Positions 7,586-13,839 of a stretch of 13,839 nt of DNA are shown here, piece by piece. The number at the start of each line of letters is the position of its first letter. Position 1 is the first letter of the stretch. Under the pieces are notes generated by a model. That model was not told the origin of the DNA, ran no database searches, and was given only the letters and a program-made list of their open reading frames with translations. A program made the position numbers and the translations under genes. Origin of the DNA: SHLJ01 sp041618535 (GTDB taxonomy: Bacteria; Bacteroidota; Bacteroidia; Flavobacteriales; Flavobacteriaceae); contig JBFKFP010000066.1 of NCBI GenBank assembly GCA_041618535.1, forward strand, positions 1-13,839, written 5' to 3'.

Positions 7586-8411
7586 GTAACCGATGTCCGC
7601 AATTATAACAGTATTCCGCCTCATCTCTGTGATTGCCTGACAGGCAATTTGAACAGGACTGTGTATTGGTGTGGATTTTTTTTCGCTTGGTACGGCTCAT
7701 TTCGGCCGAGACAATCCCTGTCGGAATAACTATAATAGAATAACCGAGAATCATTATAAGGGAAGCTATAGCCTGTCCGAGAGCGGTTGCCGGGGCGATA
7801 TCGCCGTAACCGACTGTAGTCAATGTTACTATGGCCCAGTAAACGCTCCTGGGAATACTGCTGAAGCCGCTGTCCTCGCCGCTTTCAACAAGATACATCA
7901 CCGAACCTAAAATGACACAAATGATCATAACAAAGAAAAGAAACACCAGGATCTTTGCCCTGCTAACTTTCAGGGCTCTAACCAGATTTGTAGATTCACC
8001 GATATACCGCGCCAATTTGAGGATTCTGAAAATCCTCAGTAACCGCAGAGCCCTTAGGACTATCAGCGATTGCGATCCCACAAAAAACAGGGACATATAC
8101 TTCGGAATTGTCGATAGCAGGTCTATGATCCCGTAAAAACTGAAAATGTATTTGCGTGGTTGTTTAACCGAAATAATCCTCGCTATGTATTCGATGGTGA
8201 ATAGGATCGTAATGATCCATTCAGATACATTCAGAAAATTGTGATACTTTTTGTCGATGTCTTCGACACTTTCAAGCATGACAAATAAAATACTGGCCAG
8301 GATTGTTATGAGGAGAATAAAGTCGAACCAGCGTCCTAATGGAGTGTCAGCCTCATAGATGATCTCATGAAGCTTTACACGCCAGTTCTTCTCGGAATTG
8401 GTATTGCTCAT
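7578..8411 (-). CDS. Voltage-gated-type K+ channel with C-terminal zinc ribbon
   Basis: This is a six-segment cation channel of the inner membrane. S1 is near residues 26-46, S2 near 63-81 and S3 near 88-104. S4 (115-136) carries a basic residue at every third position (R120, R123, R126, R129, K132, R135), the voltage-sensor pattern. S5 is near 152-176. The pore helix leads to the K+ selectivity filter TTVGYGD (198-204), and S6 spans about 210-236. After a basic linker (TKRKK), the cytoplasmic tail has CSNC (253-256) and CYNC (268-271), a CxxC-x11-CxxC zinc-ribbon-like motif. K+ selectivity follows from the filter; voltage gating is inferred from S4; the role of the ribbon is unknown. The gene lies 21 bases after the nuclease gene and overlaps miaA by 8 bases. 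Confidence 0.92.
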   Translation of the reverse strand: MSNTNSEKNWRVKLHEIIYEADTPLGRWFDFILLITILASILFVMLESVEDIDKKYHNFLNVSEWIITILFTIEYIARIISVKQPRKYIFSFYGIIDLLSTIPKYMSLFFVGSQSLIVLRALRLLRIFRILKLARYIGESTNLVRALKVSRAKILVFLFFVMIICVILGSVMYLVESGEDSGFSSIPRSVYWAIVTLTTVGYGDIAPATALGQAIASLIMILGYSIIVIPTGIVSAEMSRTKRKKIHTNTQSCSNCLSGNHRDEAEYCYNCGHRLHA

Positions 8412-8416
8412 TATAT

Positions 8417-8424
8417 CAAATGTA
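8417..8424 (-). promoter_or_regulatory. Possible internal -7 element before the channel gene
   Basis: On the minus strand this reads TACATTTG, an exact TAnnTTTG match, 5 bases before the channel ATG at 8411 and just after the nuclease stop. No -33 box is evident. It may allow the channel and miaA to be transcribed apart from the upstream genes. A chance match in AT-rich DNA is possible. Confidence 0.4.
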
Positions 8425-8432
8425 TTAAAAGA

Positions 8433-9815
8433 TTAGCGATCCTGACGCATCCCGTTAATTTTCATAATCTTGATTCGGTTGTTCCGTCTGAGGTAACTTT
8501 GAATAATATGCTGAGTGTCGCGGTTATGCTGCATAGGGGTGATTATGGATTGCAGAACTTCAGTATTGCTGATCTGGTAGTTCAGGTTATAAAAACCAAA
8601 ACCTCTGTAAACCCCATTTTCGATAAGGATAGCACTTCTTTCATCGACTTCCCGCCCCCTGTCGATCAGGACCATATCGTCCCTTGTGAAACTGTAATGT
8701 TCGATAACCTTTTGAACCCGTTGGTTATACAATTCCGGCTTCTCTTCACGGATGCAGGCTCCCATGCACTGCTTTATAGTATAATTAAAACAGTTGCTAT
8801 TGGTCTTGTACAGGCCCGTTAATTTCTGGCATAACAACTGCTCCTCAGTGATCCTGTTCAGAAAACTTTTGCCACTTTGTAAATTTGCGAAGGTTGTGAC
8901 TGGCTTGTCATCCTTTCCCACTTTTGAAATCTTCAGATTGATGTAACCCGATTCATCTTCGTGATAGAACAAACCATGTGTAAAAATGGTCCGCCTTTGA
9001 GCCCGGTTATAAATGGGTTTATTGCGCTTTATTTCCTCACTCTCCTTTAGCAGGGCTACCAGCTCACTCCCCGTTTTCTCATAGGTTACAGCCGCCACCT
9101 GGAGCTGCATTTTCTTTGATTTAGGTGACTGTGAAGTAAAGTGCTGATTCACCCTTTTCCTGATGTTCTTGCTTTTTCCGATATAAATGATCTCCCCATT
9201 CTCCCTGTGCATGTAATAAACACCGGTTACAGAGGGTAAGTCGCTCAAAAGATCCTGAAGCCTGGGCTCCATCTGGAATTTAGGTTCTATCCTAATGGAC
9301 TTCTGAATGATAACTTTTTCGGTGTCCTTGGCCAATAGCATGGAAAACAATTTCACAGTGGCCATCGCATCTCCAGCTGCCCTGTGCCGGTCACTTACAG
9401 GGATCCCAAGTTTTCGGGTTATCTGACCAAGACTGTAAGACGAGTGACCCGGGATCAGCCTTTTCGCTAATTCCACTGTGCAAAGGGTCTGCTTTTCGAA
9501 ATCGAACCCAAGCCGTTTAAACTCGATCTTAAGTACACGGTAATCGAATTTGGCGTTATGGGCTACAAGAATGCATCCTTCAGTGATCTCAACTATTCGT
9601 TTTGCTATCTCATAGAATTTAGGGGCATTTCTCAGCATGTTGTTATTAATGCCAGTTAAATTTACAACGAAGGGCTGGATGTCGCGTTCCGGATTGATCA
9701 GGGAAATGAATTGATCAACGATTTTATGACCATCATGTTTATATATTGCGATTTCCGTTATTCCCTCTTCATCGTACTTTCCTCCGGTGGTCTCTATATC
9801 TAAAATCGCGTAAAT
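8433..9815 (-). CDS. DEDD 3'-5' exonuclease fused to GIY-YIG (Cho/UvrC-like) nuclease
   Basis: This is a two-nuclease fusion of about 460 residues. The N-terminal DnaQ-like exonuclease has DIETTGG (D6, E8), HNAKFDY (D91) and HRAAGDA (H144, D149), a complete DEDDh set. A GIY-YIG domain follows, with GVYY at 198, YIGKSKNIRKR from 211 and a catalytic-type glutamate near 258. After it comes a UvrC-like four-cysteine segment (C329, C342, C350, C354). The likely role is DNA repair, by analogy with UvrC and Cho. The start is unusual. The first in-frame ATG (9638) would remove D6 and E8, yet the 59 codons before it read as conserved exonuclease sequence. An in-frame TAA lies at 9823-9821, and no ATG, GTG or TTG occurs between it and the conserved region. 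The best start is ATT at 9815, giving IYAILDIETTGG and an 18-base gap to yggS. A base error (ATG read as ATT) is the main alternative. Confidence 0.85.
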   Translation of the reverse strand: MYAILDIETTGGKYDEEGITEIAIYKHDGHKIVDQFISLINPERDIQPFVVNLTGINNNMLRNAPKFYEIAKRIVEITEGCILVAHNAKFDYRVLKIEFKRLGFDFEKQTLCTVELAKRLIPGHSSYSLGQITRKLGIPVSDRHRAAGDAMATVKLFSMLLAKDTEKVIIQKSIRIEPKFQMEPRLQDLLSDLPSVTGVYYMHRENGEIIYIGKSKNIRKRVNQHFTSQSPKSKKMQLQVAAVTYEKTGSELVALLKESEEIKRNKPIYNRAQRRTIFTHGLFYHEDESGYINLKISKVGKDDKPVTTFANLQSGKSFLNRITEEQLLCQKLTGLYKTNSNCFNYTIKQCMGACIREEKPELYNQRVQKVIEHYSFTRDDMVLIDRGREVDERSAILIENGVYRGFGFYNLNYQISNTEVLQSIITPMQHNRDTQHIIQSYLRRNNRIKIMKINGMRQDR

Positions 9816-9833
9816 GGCTCTTTAATTTTTGAA

Positions 9834-10496
9834 TTATTGTCGTGATCCAAATATACTACTTCCTATTCTAACCATGGTGCTGCCTTCTTCAAGGGCAACT
9901 TCATAATCTCCACTCATTCCCATTGAGATCTGATCAAATCGGCAATTGTCGCTCTCATACCTATGGAAGAGTTTGGTGCATTCCTGTAACTTCTTAAATT
10001 CTCCACGCACCTGGTTCATATCATCTGTGAAGGTAGCCATACCCATAAAGCCCCGGATCCGGATATGTTTCAACTCACTGATTTCCGGCGAGCTCAACAG
10101 ATTATCAGTATCCTTTAAATCCATTCCGAATTTGCTTTCCTCGGAAGCGATCTTGACCTGAAGAAGGCAATTGATTGTCCTTTGGTTTTTGACCGCTTGT
10201 TTGTTGATCTCCCGTAACAGTTTCAGACTGTCAACCCCATGGATCATATGAACGAATGGTGCCATGTACTTCACTTTATTTCTCTGAACATGTCCTATCA
10301 TATGCCAACGGATATCCTCCGGGAGTTTGGCTTGTTTTTCAACCATTTCCTGGATCTTGTTCTCACCAAAATCACGATGCCCGGCCTCGTAGGCCTCCAT
10401 AATTAGCTCAACGGGTTTGGTTTTGCTAACGGCCACCAAAGTCACTCCGGCCGGCAGGGTTTGTTTAATCCGGTCTAAGTTCTGTTTTATTTCCAT
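9834..10496 (-). CDS. yggS: YggS/PROSC-family PLP-binding protein
   Basis: This single-domain TIM-barrel protein binds pyridoxal 5'-phosphate and helps keep PLP and amino-acid pools balanced; no catalytic reaction is established for the family. The PLP lysine is K25 in VAVSKTKP (21-28). Other family marks are the FGENKIQE motif (43-50), WHMIGHVQRNK (64-74), SKFGMD (121-126) and the phosphate-binding end SMGMSGDYEVA (191-201) with STMVRIGSSIFG (206-217). The length of 220 residues is typical. Its ATG directly abuts the TGA of the DUF1015 gene with no gap, which suggests translational coupling. The nuclease gene follows 18 bases downstream. Confidence 0.95.
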   Translation of the reverse strand: MEIKQNLDRIKQTLPAGVTLVAVSKTKPVELIMEAYEAGHRDFGENKIQEMVEKQAKLPEDIRWHMIGHVQRNKVKYMAPFVHMIHGVDSLKLLREINKQAVKNQRTINCLLQVKIASEESKFGMDLKDTDNLLSSPEISELKHIRIRGFMGMATFTDDMNQVRGEFKKLQECTKLFHRYESDNCRFDQISMGMSGDYEVALEEGSTMVRIGSSIFGSRQ

Positions 10497-11735
10497 TCAG
10501 AATTCATAAATGGTTACTCCACTTCTTAATTTGGGCATGATAAAAGTGCTTTTAGGTGGCATGCATAATCCTTCATCTGCAATGCCCTTGAGATCATCGA
10601 TTGTAGTAGGCATCATTCCGAAACCGACCGCGAATTCACCGGAATCTACTAGCGACTTCACCAGGTCCAAACCTCGTTTTCTGTGGGTGTATTCAATGCG
10701 TTTATCATTCCTCGGATCCTTTATTCCCAGGATGGGTTCCAGGATTGTTTTGTAAAGGATTTGGGTGTCGAGGTTATCCAGGGCCGTATTAATGTCATAA
10801 TTATGTTTACGCAGGTATAGGGAATAGTATTCCCCATCGAGGTACATGCTGAAATGGTGCTTCCTACTAGGTTTATAAACGGTTGTACCCCTGTTCTCAA
10901 TCCTAAAAACCGAATCGATGGCTATAAGGAAATCGTCCTTGGTCATTCCGTTCAGATCCTTTACCAGCCTGTTGAATTCATAGATGCGTAAATCCGATTC
11001 CGGCAGGAGATAGCTCATGAAATAATTAAATCCCTCTGAGCCGGTAAAATCAGGATTCTGATCCCTGAGTTCTTGAGCGAGTAAAACCGAAGATGATGAG
11101 CGGTGATGGCCATCGGCTATATAAATGGTCTTCATTTCCGAAAATGCTTTCCGGATAGTCTCTACAGATTTGCTTTCGTCAACGATCCACAGGTAATGCG
11201 TGTCTCTGAAAGTCGTGGTGAATTCAAATTCGGCACGCTCCTCCTGTGCTTTGTCGATTATGGACTTCAATTCATCGTTATCAGGATAGGTTAATAAAAC
11301 CGGCTCCGCATTGAAACCAACCGTCTTCAGGTAATCCTTAAAAGTGTTTTCCCTGTATTCGATAGTATCTTCATGTTTTTTGATGATATTTTCGCTGTAG
11401 TCGTCCACGCTCACCGCTGCCACAATCCCGTTAAATACCTGTTTCTCCCGATTCACGATCTTGTACACATAATAGGCAGGATTCTCATCCTGAATGAATA
11501 TCCCGTCTTCCTTAAATTCCTGGTAACGGTTTCTTACCATAATATAGCGTTCCTTTCCGCGCAGCACCTTATGGTATTTGTATCCCGGGTTTATGATATG
11601 AAGAAAGGAGAAGGGGTTATATTCCATCCTTGAATCCCGCTCCTCCTGTGTGTATGTCTGATATGACCTGGATGCTACAAGGCTTACCTTGTCACGAGTT
11701 GGCCTCACTGCTCGGAAGGGTATGATATCCGCCAT
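10497..11735 (-). CDS. DUF1015 family protein
   Basis: This cytoplasmic protein of 412 residues belongs to the DUF1015 family. It begins IIPFRAVRPTRDKV (4-17), has HEDTIEYRE (121-129), a central YIADGHHRSSSS (205-216) and the conserved C-terminal CMPPKSTFIMPKLRSG (391-406). No signal peptide or membrane segment is visible. The function is not established. The ADGHHR motif recalls the DGHHR-type signature of ParB/sulfiredoxin-fold free-serine kinases such as SerK and SbnI, so a small-molecule kinase role is a hypothesis only. The gene starts 7 bases after the 3-hydroxyacyl-CoA dehydrogenase stop and directly abuts yggS. No serine-pathway gene is in the window. Confidence 0.85.
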   Translation of the reverse strand: MADIIPFRAVRPTRDKVSLVASRSYQTYTQEERDSRMEYNPFSFLHIINPGYKYHKVLRGKERYIMVRNRYQEFKEDGIFIQDENPAYYVYKIVNREKQVFNGIVAAVSVDDYSENIIKKHEDTIEYRENTFKDYLKTVGFNAEPVLLTYPDNDELKSIIDKAQEERAEFEFTTTFRDTHYLWIVDESKSVETIRKAFSEMKTIYIADGHHRSSSSVLLAQELRDQNPDFTGSEGFNYFMSYLLPESDLRIYEFNRLVKDLNGMTKDDFLIAIDSVFRIENRGTTVYKPSRKHHFSMYLDGEYYSLYLRKHNYDINTALDNLDTQILYKTILEPILGIKDPRNDKRIEYTHRKRGLDLVKSLVDSGEFAVGFGMMPTTIDDLKGIADEGLCMPPKSTFIMPKLRSGVTIYEF

Positions 11736-11742
11736 TATCCTG

Positions 11743-12630
11743 TTAAATGAATTGAGATGAGACCTTTTCCGCTTTCCGGCTCTCCGAATAGTCGTAGAAG
11801 CCTTCTCCAGATTTTACCCCAAGCTTGCCTGCTCTTACCATGTTCACCAGGAGGGGACATGGTGCATATTTCGGATTTTTAAAGCCATCATACATCACAT
11901 TCAGAATAGATAAACAAACGTCCAGTCCGATAAAATCAGCTAATTGAAGTGGCCCCATCGGATGTGCCATCCCAAGCTTCATGACCGTATCGATTTCCTC
12001 AACCCCTGCAACACCGTTATAAAGGGTTTCAATCGATTCATTCAGCATAGGCATTAGGATGCGATTAGCAACAAATCCGGGGTAATCATTTACCTCTACA
12101 GGCACTTTGCCCAGTTTAAGGGAAAGATCCATAACGGTGGAAGTGATCTCATCACTGGTGTTATAGCCACGTATTATTTCAACCAACTTCATAACCGGCA
12201 CAGGGTTCATAAAATGCATCCCTATCACCATTTCCGGCCTGGAGGTAACGGCAGCGATCTGGGTGATAGATATAGAGGAGGTGTTTGTGGCCAAAATCGT
12301 GTCCTCAGGGCAGGCTTTATCAAGCTGCCTGAAGATGTTTAGTTTAAGTTCAATATTCTCGGTTGCTGCTTCAACAACCAAGCTCGCGTATTCCACGCCT
12401 TCAATAAGGTTAGTGAATGTAGAAATATTAGCCAGCGTTCGTTCTTTGTCGTCAGCACTGATTTTTTCCTTTGCCACCATGCGATCCAGGTTTTTATTGA
12501 TCGTCCTGAGACCTCTTCTCAGGGCATCCTCACTAACGTCTATCAATTGAACTTTAAAGTCGTTTTGAGCAAATACGTGGGCAATCCCGTTTCCCATGGT
12601 TCCTGCTCCGATAACGGCAACATTTTTCAT
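11743..12630 (-). CDS. 3-hydroxyacyl-CoA (3-hydroxybutyryl-CoA) dehydrogenase
   Basis: This enzyme interconverts 3-hydroxyacyl-CoA and 3-oxoacyl-CoA with NAD(P)+, in beta-oxidation or butyryl-CoA-type metabolism. The Rossmann motif GAGTMGNGIA is at residues 8-17. The catalytic set is intact: S118 in TNTSS, H139 in GMHFMNPVPVMKLVE, E151 at the end of that block, and N189 in GFVANRIL. The C-terminal domain carries the GPLQLADFIGLD motif (226-237) and ends near GEGFYDY. At 295 residues it is a stand-alone dehydrogenase rather than part of a hydratase fusion. It lies 9 bases after the Gfo/Idh gene and 7 before the DUF1015 gene. Chain-length preference and cofactor choice cannot be told from sequence. 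Confidence 0.94.
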   Translation of the reverse strand: MKNVAVIGAGTMGNGIAHVFAQNDFKVQLIDVSEDALRRGLRTINKNLDRMVAKEKISADDKERTLANISTFTNLIEGVEYASLVVEAATENIELKLNIFRQLDKACPEDTILATNTSSISITQIAAVTSRPEMVIGMHFMNPVPVMKLVEIIRGYNTSDEITSTVMDLSLKLGKVPVEVNDYPGFVANRILMPMLNESIETLYNGVAGVEEIDTVMKLGMAHPMGPLQLADFIGLDVCLSILNVMYDGFKNPKYAPCPLLVNMVRAGKLGVKSGEGFYDYSESRKAEKVSSQFI

Positions 12631-12639
12631 AAATCAAGA

Positions 12640-13602
12640 TTATTTAAAGCATTCGATAATTCTGGTCGCAATTCTCAAGGCTTCGGTGCCATCCTGCAGG
12701 GTGACAATTGGAGTGGTATTGTTGTTGATGGCGTCTGCAAAAGTCTCAAGCTCGTCCAGGATAGCGTTGTTGTTCTTTATTTCTGGATTGTCAAAATATA
12801 TTTGTTTTCTAATGCCTTCGGCATTTTGAAGTATCATATCAAAATCACCCGGGTTTTCAGGCGCATCCTTCATTTTTACCACTTCAACTTTTTTCTCGAG
12901 GAAATCGACCGCTATGTATGCATCTTTCTGGAAGAATCTCGTCTTTCTCATGTTCTTCAGTGAGATCCTGCTAGCAGTGAGGTTGGCTACACAACCATTC
13001 TCAAATTCTAAGCGGGCATTTGCGATGTCGGGCGAGTTGCTTATAACTGATACACCGCTTGCAGAGATGTCCTTAACCTTTGAATTTACGACACTTAGAA
13101 TGATGTCGATATCATGGATCATAAGATCAAGCACAACAGGAACATCGGTGCCCCGCGGATTAAATTCGGCCAGGCGATGGGTTTCTATGAACATGGGGTT
13201 TTCCAACATGGACCGTACAGCGGTAAAAGCCGGATTAAAGCGTTCTACATGACCCACCTGCCCACGTAAATTATGCTCGGCCAGGAGCTCCCTGATCGTC
13301 TCAGCCTCCTCAACCGTTTTTGTTATTGGTTTTTCGATAAAGATATGTCTGCCTTTACTGATCGCCAGTTTAGCGCAATCGAAATGAGAAAGAGTAGGCG
13401 TAACGATGTCTACCATATCCACTTCGTCTATCAAGGCGTCTATGGAGTCGAAATACCGGTATCCGAATTCATCGGAAACTTTTTTGGCGTTAACAGTATC
13501 GGCGTCATAAAACCCCACCAACTCATATTTTTCAGATTGATTTAGAAGTCGAAGATGAATCTTTCCCAGGTGACCCGCACCCAGAACTCCTGCTTTCAGC
13601 AT
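12640..13602 (-). CDS. Gfo/Idh/MocA family NAD(P)-dependent oxidoreductase
   Basis: This is a two-domain dehydrogenase. The Rossmann motif GVLGAGHLGKIH (5-16) is followed by the signature EKP (90-92), which supplies the catalytic-site lysine of the family. GHVERFNPAF (117-126) and LMIHDIDIIL (160-169, with the H163/D164 pair) line the substrate pocket. These enzymes oxidise or reduce sugars and their nucleotide derivatives. The GHVERFNP form is one I associate with UDP-GlcNAc 3-dehydrogenase-like members, but the usual partner aminotransferase is not nearby, so the substrate is open. At 320 residues it has normal length. It is the first gene of the seven-gene minus-strand run, and the -7 candidate upstream lies 16 bases before its ATG. 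Confidence 0.88.
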   Translation of the reverse strand: MLKAGVLGAGHLGKIHLRLLNQSEKYELVGFYDADTVNAKKVSDEFGYRYFDSIDALIDEVDMVDIVTPTLSHFDCAKLAISKGRHIFIEKPITKTVEEAETIRELLAEHNLRGQVGHVERFNPAFTAVRSMLENPMFIETHRLAEFNPRGTDVPVVLDLMIHDIDIILSVVNSKVKDISASGVSVISNSPDIANARLEFENGCVANLTASRISLKNMRKTRFFQKDAYIAVDFLEKKVEVVKMKDAPENPGDFDMILQNAEGIRKQIYFDNPEIKNNNAILDELETFADAINNNTTPIVTLQDGTEALRIATRIIECFK

Positions 13603-13618
13603 GAATACAAATTTTACA

Positions 13619-13626
13619 CAAAAATA
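13619..13626 (-). promoter_or_regulatory. -7 promoter element for the seven-gene minus-strand run
   Basis: On the minus strand this reads TATTTTTG, an exact TAnnTTTG match, 16 bases before the ATG at 13602. It lies in the 123-base divergent region between the oxidoreductase and the isoaspartate methyltransferase genes, where a promoter is expected. The -33 box is not clear. Confidence 0.55.
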
Positions 13627-13697
13627 CTCTTTTTTTAACAGATTTCATTGGCGGGTTTAATCGCCAGGGAATTGTTTCACGGTTTAAAAGGATTACT

Positions 13698-13705
13698 TAT
13701 TTTTA
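13698..13705 (+). promoter_or_regulatory. Weak -7 element before the isoaspartate methyltransferase gene
   Basis: TATTTTTA matches TAnnTTTG except at the last base and lies 20 bases before the proposed TTG start. TTTC, 19 bases upstream (13675-13678), is a loose -33 candidate. It is offered mainly because a plus-strand promoter must lie in this divergent gap. Confidence 0.3.
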
Positions 13706-13725
13706 TAGATCAAAATCAACCTCAA

Positions 13726-13839
13726 TTGAAGGATACATTTAAGCATAAAGGACTTCGTCAGCAGCTGGTAGCAACTATAAAATTAAAAGGCATAAAGGAT
13801 GAGAATGTCTTAAAGGCCATAGGAAAAATTCCCCGCCAC
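13726..13839 (+). CDS. pcm: Protein-L-isoaspartate O-methyltransferase, N-terminal part
   Basis: The 38 codons present read from TTG as (M)KDTFKHKGLRQQLV and end in AIGKIPRH at the window edge. This matches the start of flavobacterial protein-L-isoaspartate methyltransferases, where KGIKDENVLKAIGKIPRH leads into the SAM-binding fold. The enzyme methylates isoaspartyl residues in aged proteins using SAM, starting their repair. No ATG lies in frame here; the frame is open from 13639, with other TTG codons at 13648 and 13672. I chose TTG at 13726 because family members begin at this point. The gene is partial only because the window ends, and the SAM-binding motifs lie outside it. Confidence 0.8.
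   Translation, partial: MKDTFKHKGLRQQLVATIKLKGIKDENVLKAIGKIPRH

Noticed and set aside
7586..7624. The longer miaA start at 7624
   Set aside because: It adds 13 residues before the normal MiaA N-terminus and deepens the overlap with the channel gene to 47 bases. The ATG at 7585 fits the family better.
8367..8822. A 151-codon open frame on the plus strand
   Set aside because: It lies antisense to the 3' end of the nuclease gene and the start of the channel gene, both of which have clear family motifs. Its translation shows no recognisable domain.
9636..9638. ATG at 9638 as the true start of the nuclease
   Set aside because: The preceding 59 codons encode conserved exonuclease sequence with the first two metal ligands, and using this ATG would leave a 195-base gap in an otherwise compact run.
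12547..12963. A 138-codon open frame on the plus strand
   Set aside because: It is antisense to the Gfo/Idh and dehydrogenase genes, which are well supported. It is the product of codon bias on the opposite strand.
1..13839. Search for CRISPR arrays, insertion sequences, tRNA or rRNA genes, toxin-antitoxin or anti-phage genes
   Set aside because: No regular repeat-spacer pattern, transposase, terminal inverted repeats, tRNA-like cloverleaf or defence domain was seen. The genes are ordinary core functions.

Overview
The window looks like chromosomal core DNA from a marine-type member of the Flavobacteriaceae (phylum Bacteroidota). The evidence is a secreted protein with a type IX secretion (T9SS) C-terminal sorting domain, several copies of the Bacteroidota -7 promoter element TAnnTTTG just upstream of start codons, the YbbR-CoaE gene pair, and a DnaQ-exonuclease/GIY-YIG fusion. 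I see no rRNA or tRNA gene, CRISPR array, insertion sequence or prophage. Coding density is very high, and no gene-free stretch exceeds about 125 bases.

Layout. (1) Bases 1-1662: a secreted, cell-surface or extracellular protein with three related beta-sandwich repeats and a T9SS tail, closed by a textbook TTCG-loop terminator. (2) Bases 1705-4269, plus strand: a tight three-gene run of GT2 glycosyltransferase, YbbR-like membrane-anchored protein and dephospho-CoA kinase (coaE). (3) Bases 4280-6686, plus strand: a two-component system (sensor kinase, then OmpR-type regulator). Its promoter carries repeated ATGTTAA motifs, and a strong terminator follows. (4) Bases 13602 down to 6671, minus strand: seven tightly packed genes. 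In transcription order they are a Gfo/Idh/MocA oxidoreductase, 3-hydroxyacyl-CoA dehydrogenase, DUF1015 protein, YggS-type PLP protein, DEDD-exonuclease/GIY-YIG fusion, voltage-gated-type K+ channel with a zinc-ribbon tail, and miaA (tRNA A37 prenyltransferase). Gaps are 0-21 bases, with one 8-base overlap. (5) Bases 13726-13839, plus strand: the first 38 codons of a protein-L-isoaspartate methyltransferase, diverging from the minus-strand run and cut by the window edge.

How the genes fit together. Most are housekeeping functions (cofactor synthesis, tRNA modification, PLP homeostasis, acyl-CoA metabolism, protein repair, DNA repair) that share transcripts rather than one pathway. The two-component system is the main regulatory unit and may autoregulate through the repeats at its own promoter. 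The points most worth a second look are: the exonuclease/GIY-YIG gene, whose conserved N-terminus can be read only from a non-standard ATT start; a UvrC-like four-cysteine motif in the same protein; the phased repeats in the leaderless-looking two-component promoter; the terminator whose downstream half doubles as the last codons of miaA; and the zinc-ribbon tail on the K+ channel. I did not find an obviously new multi-gene system.
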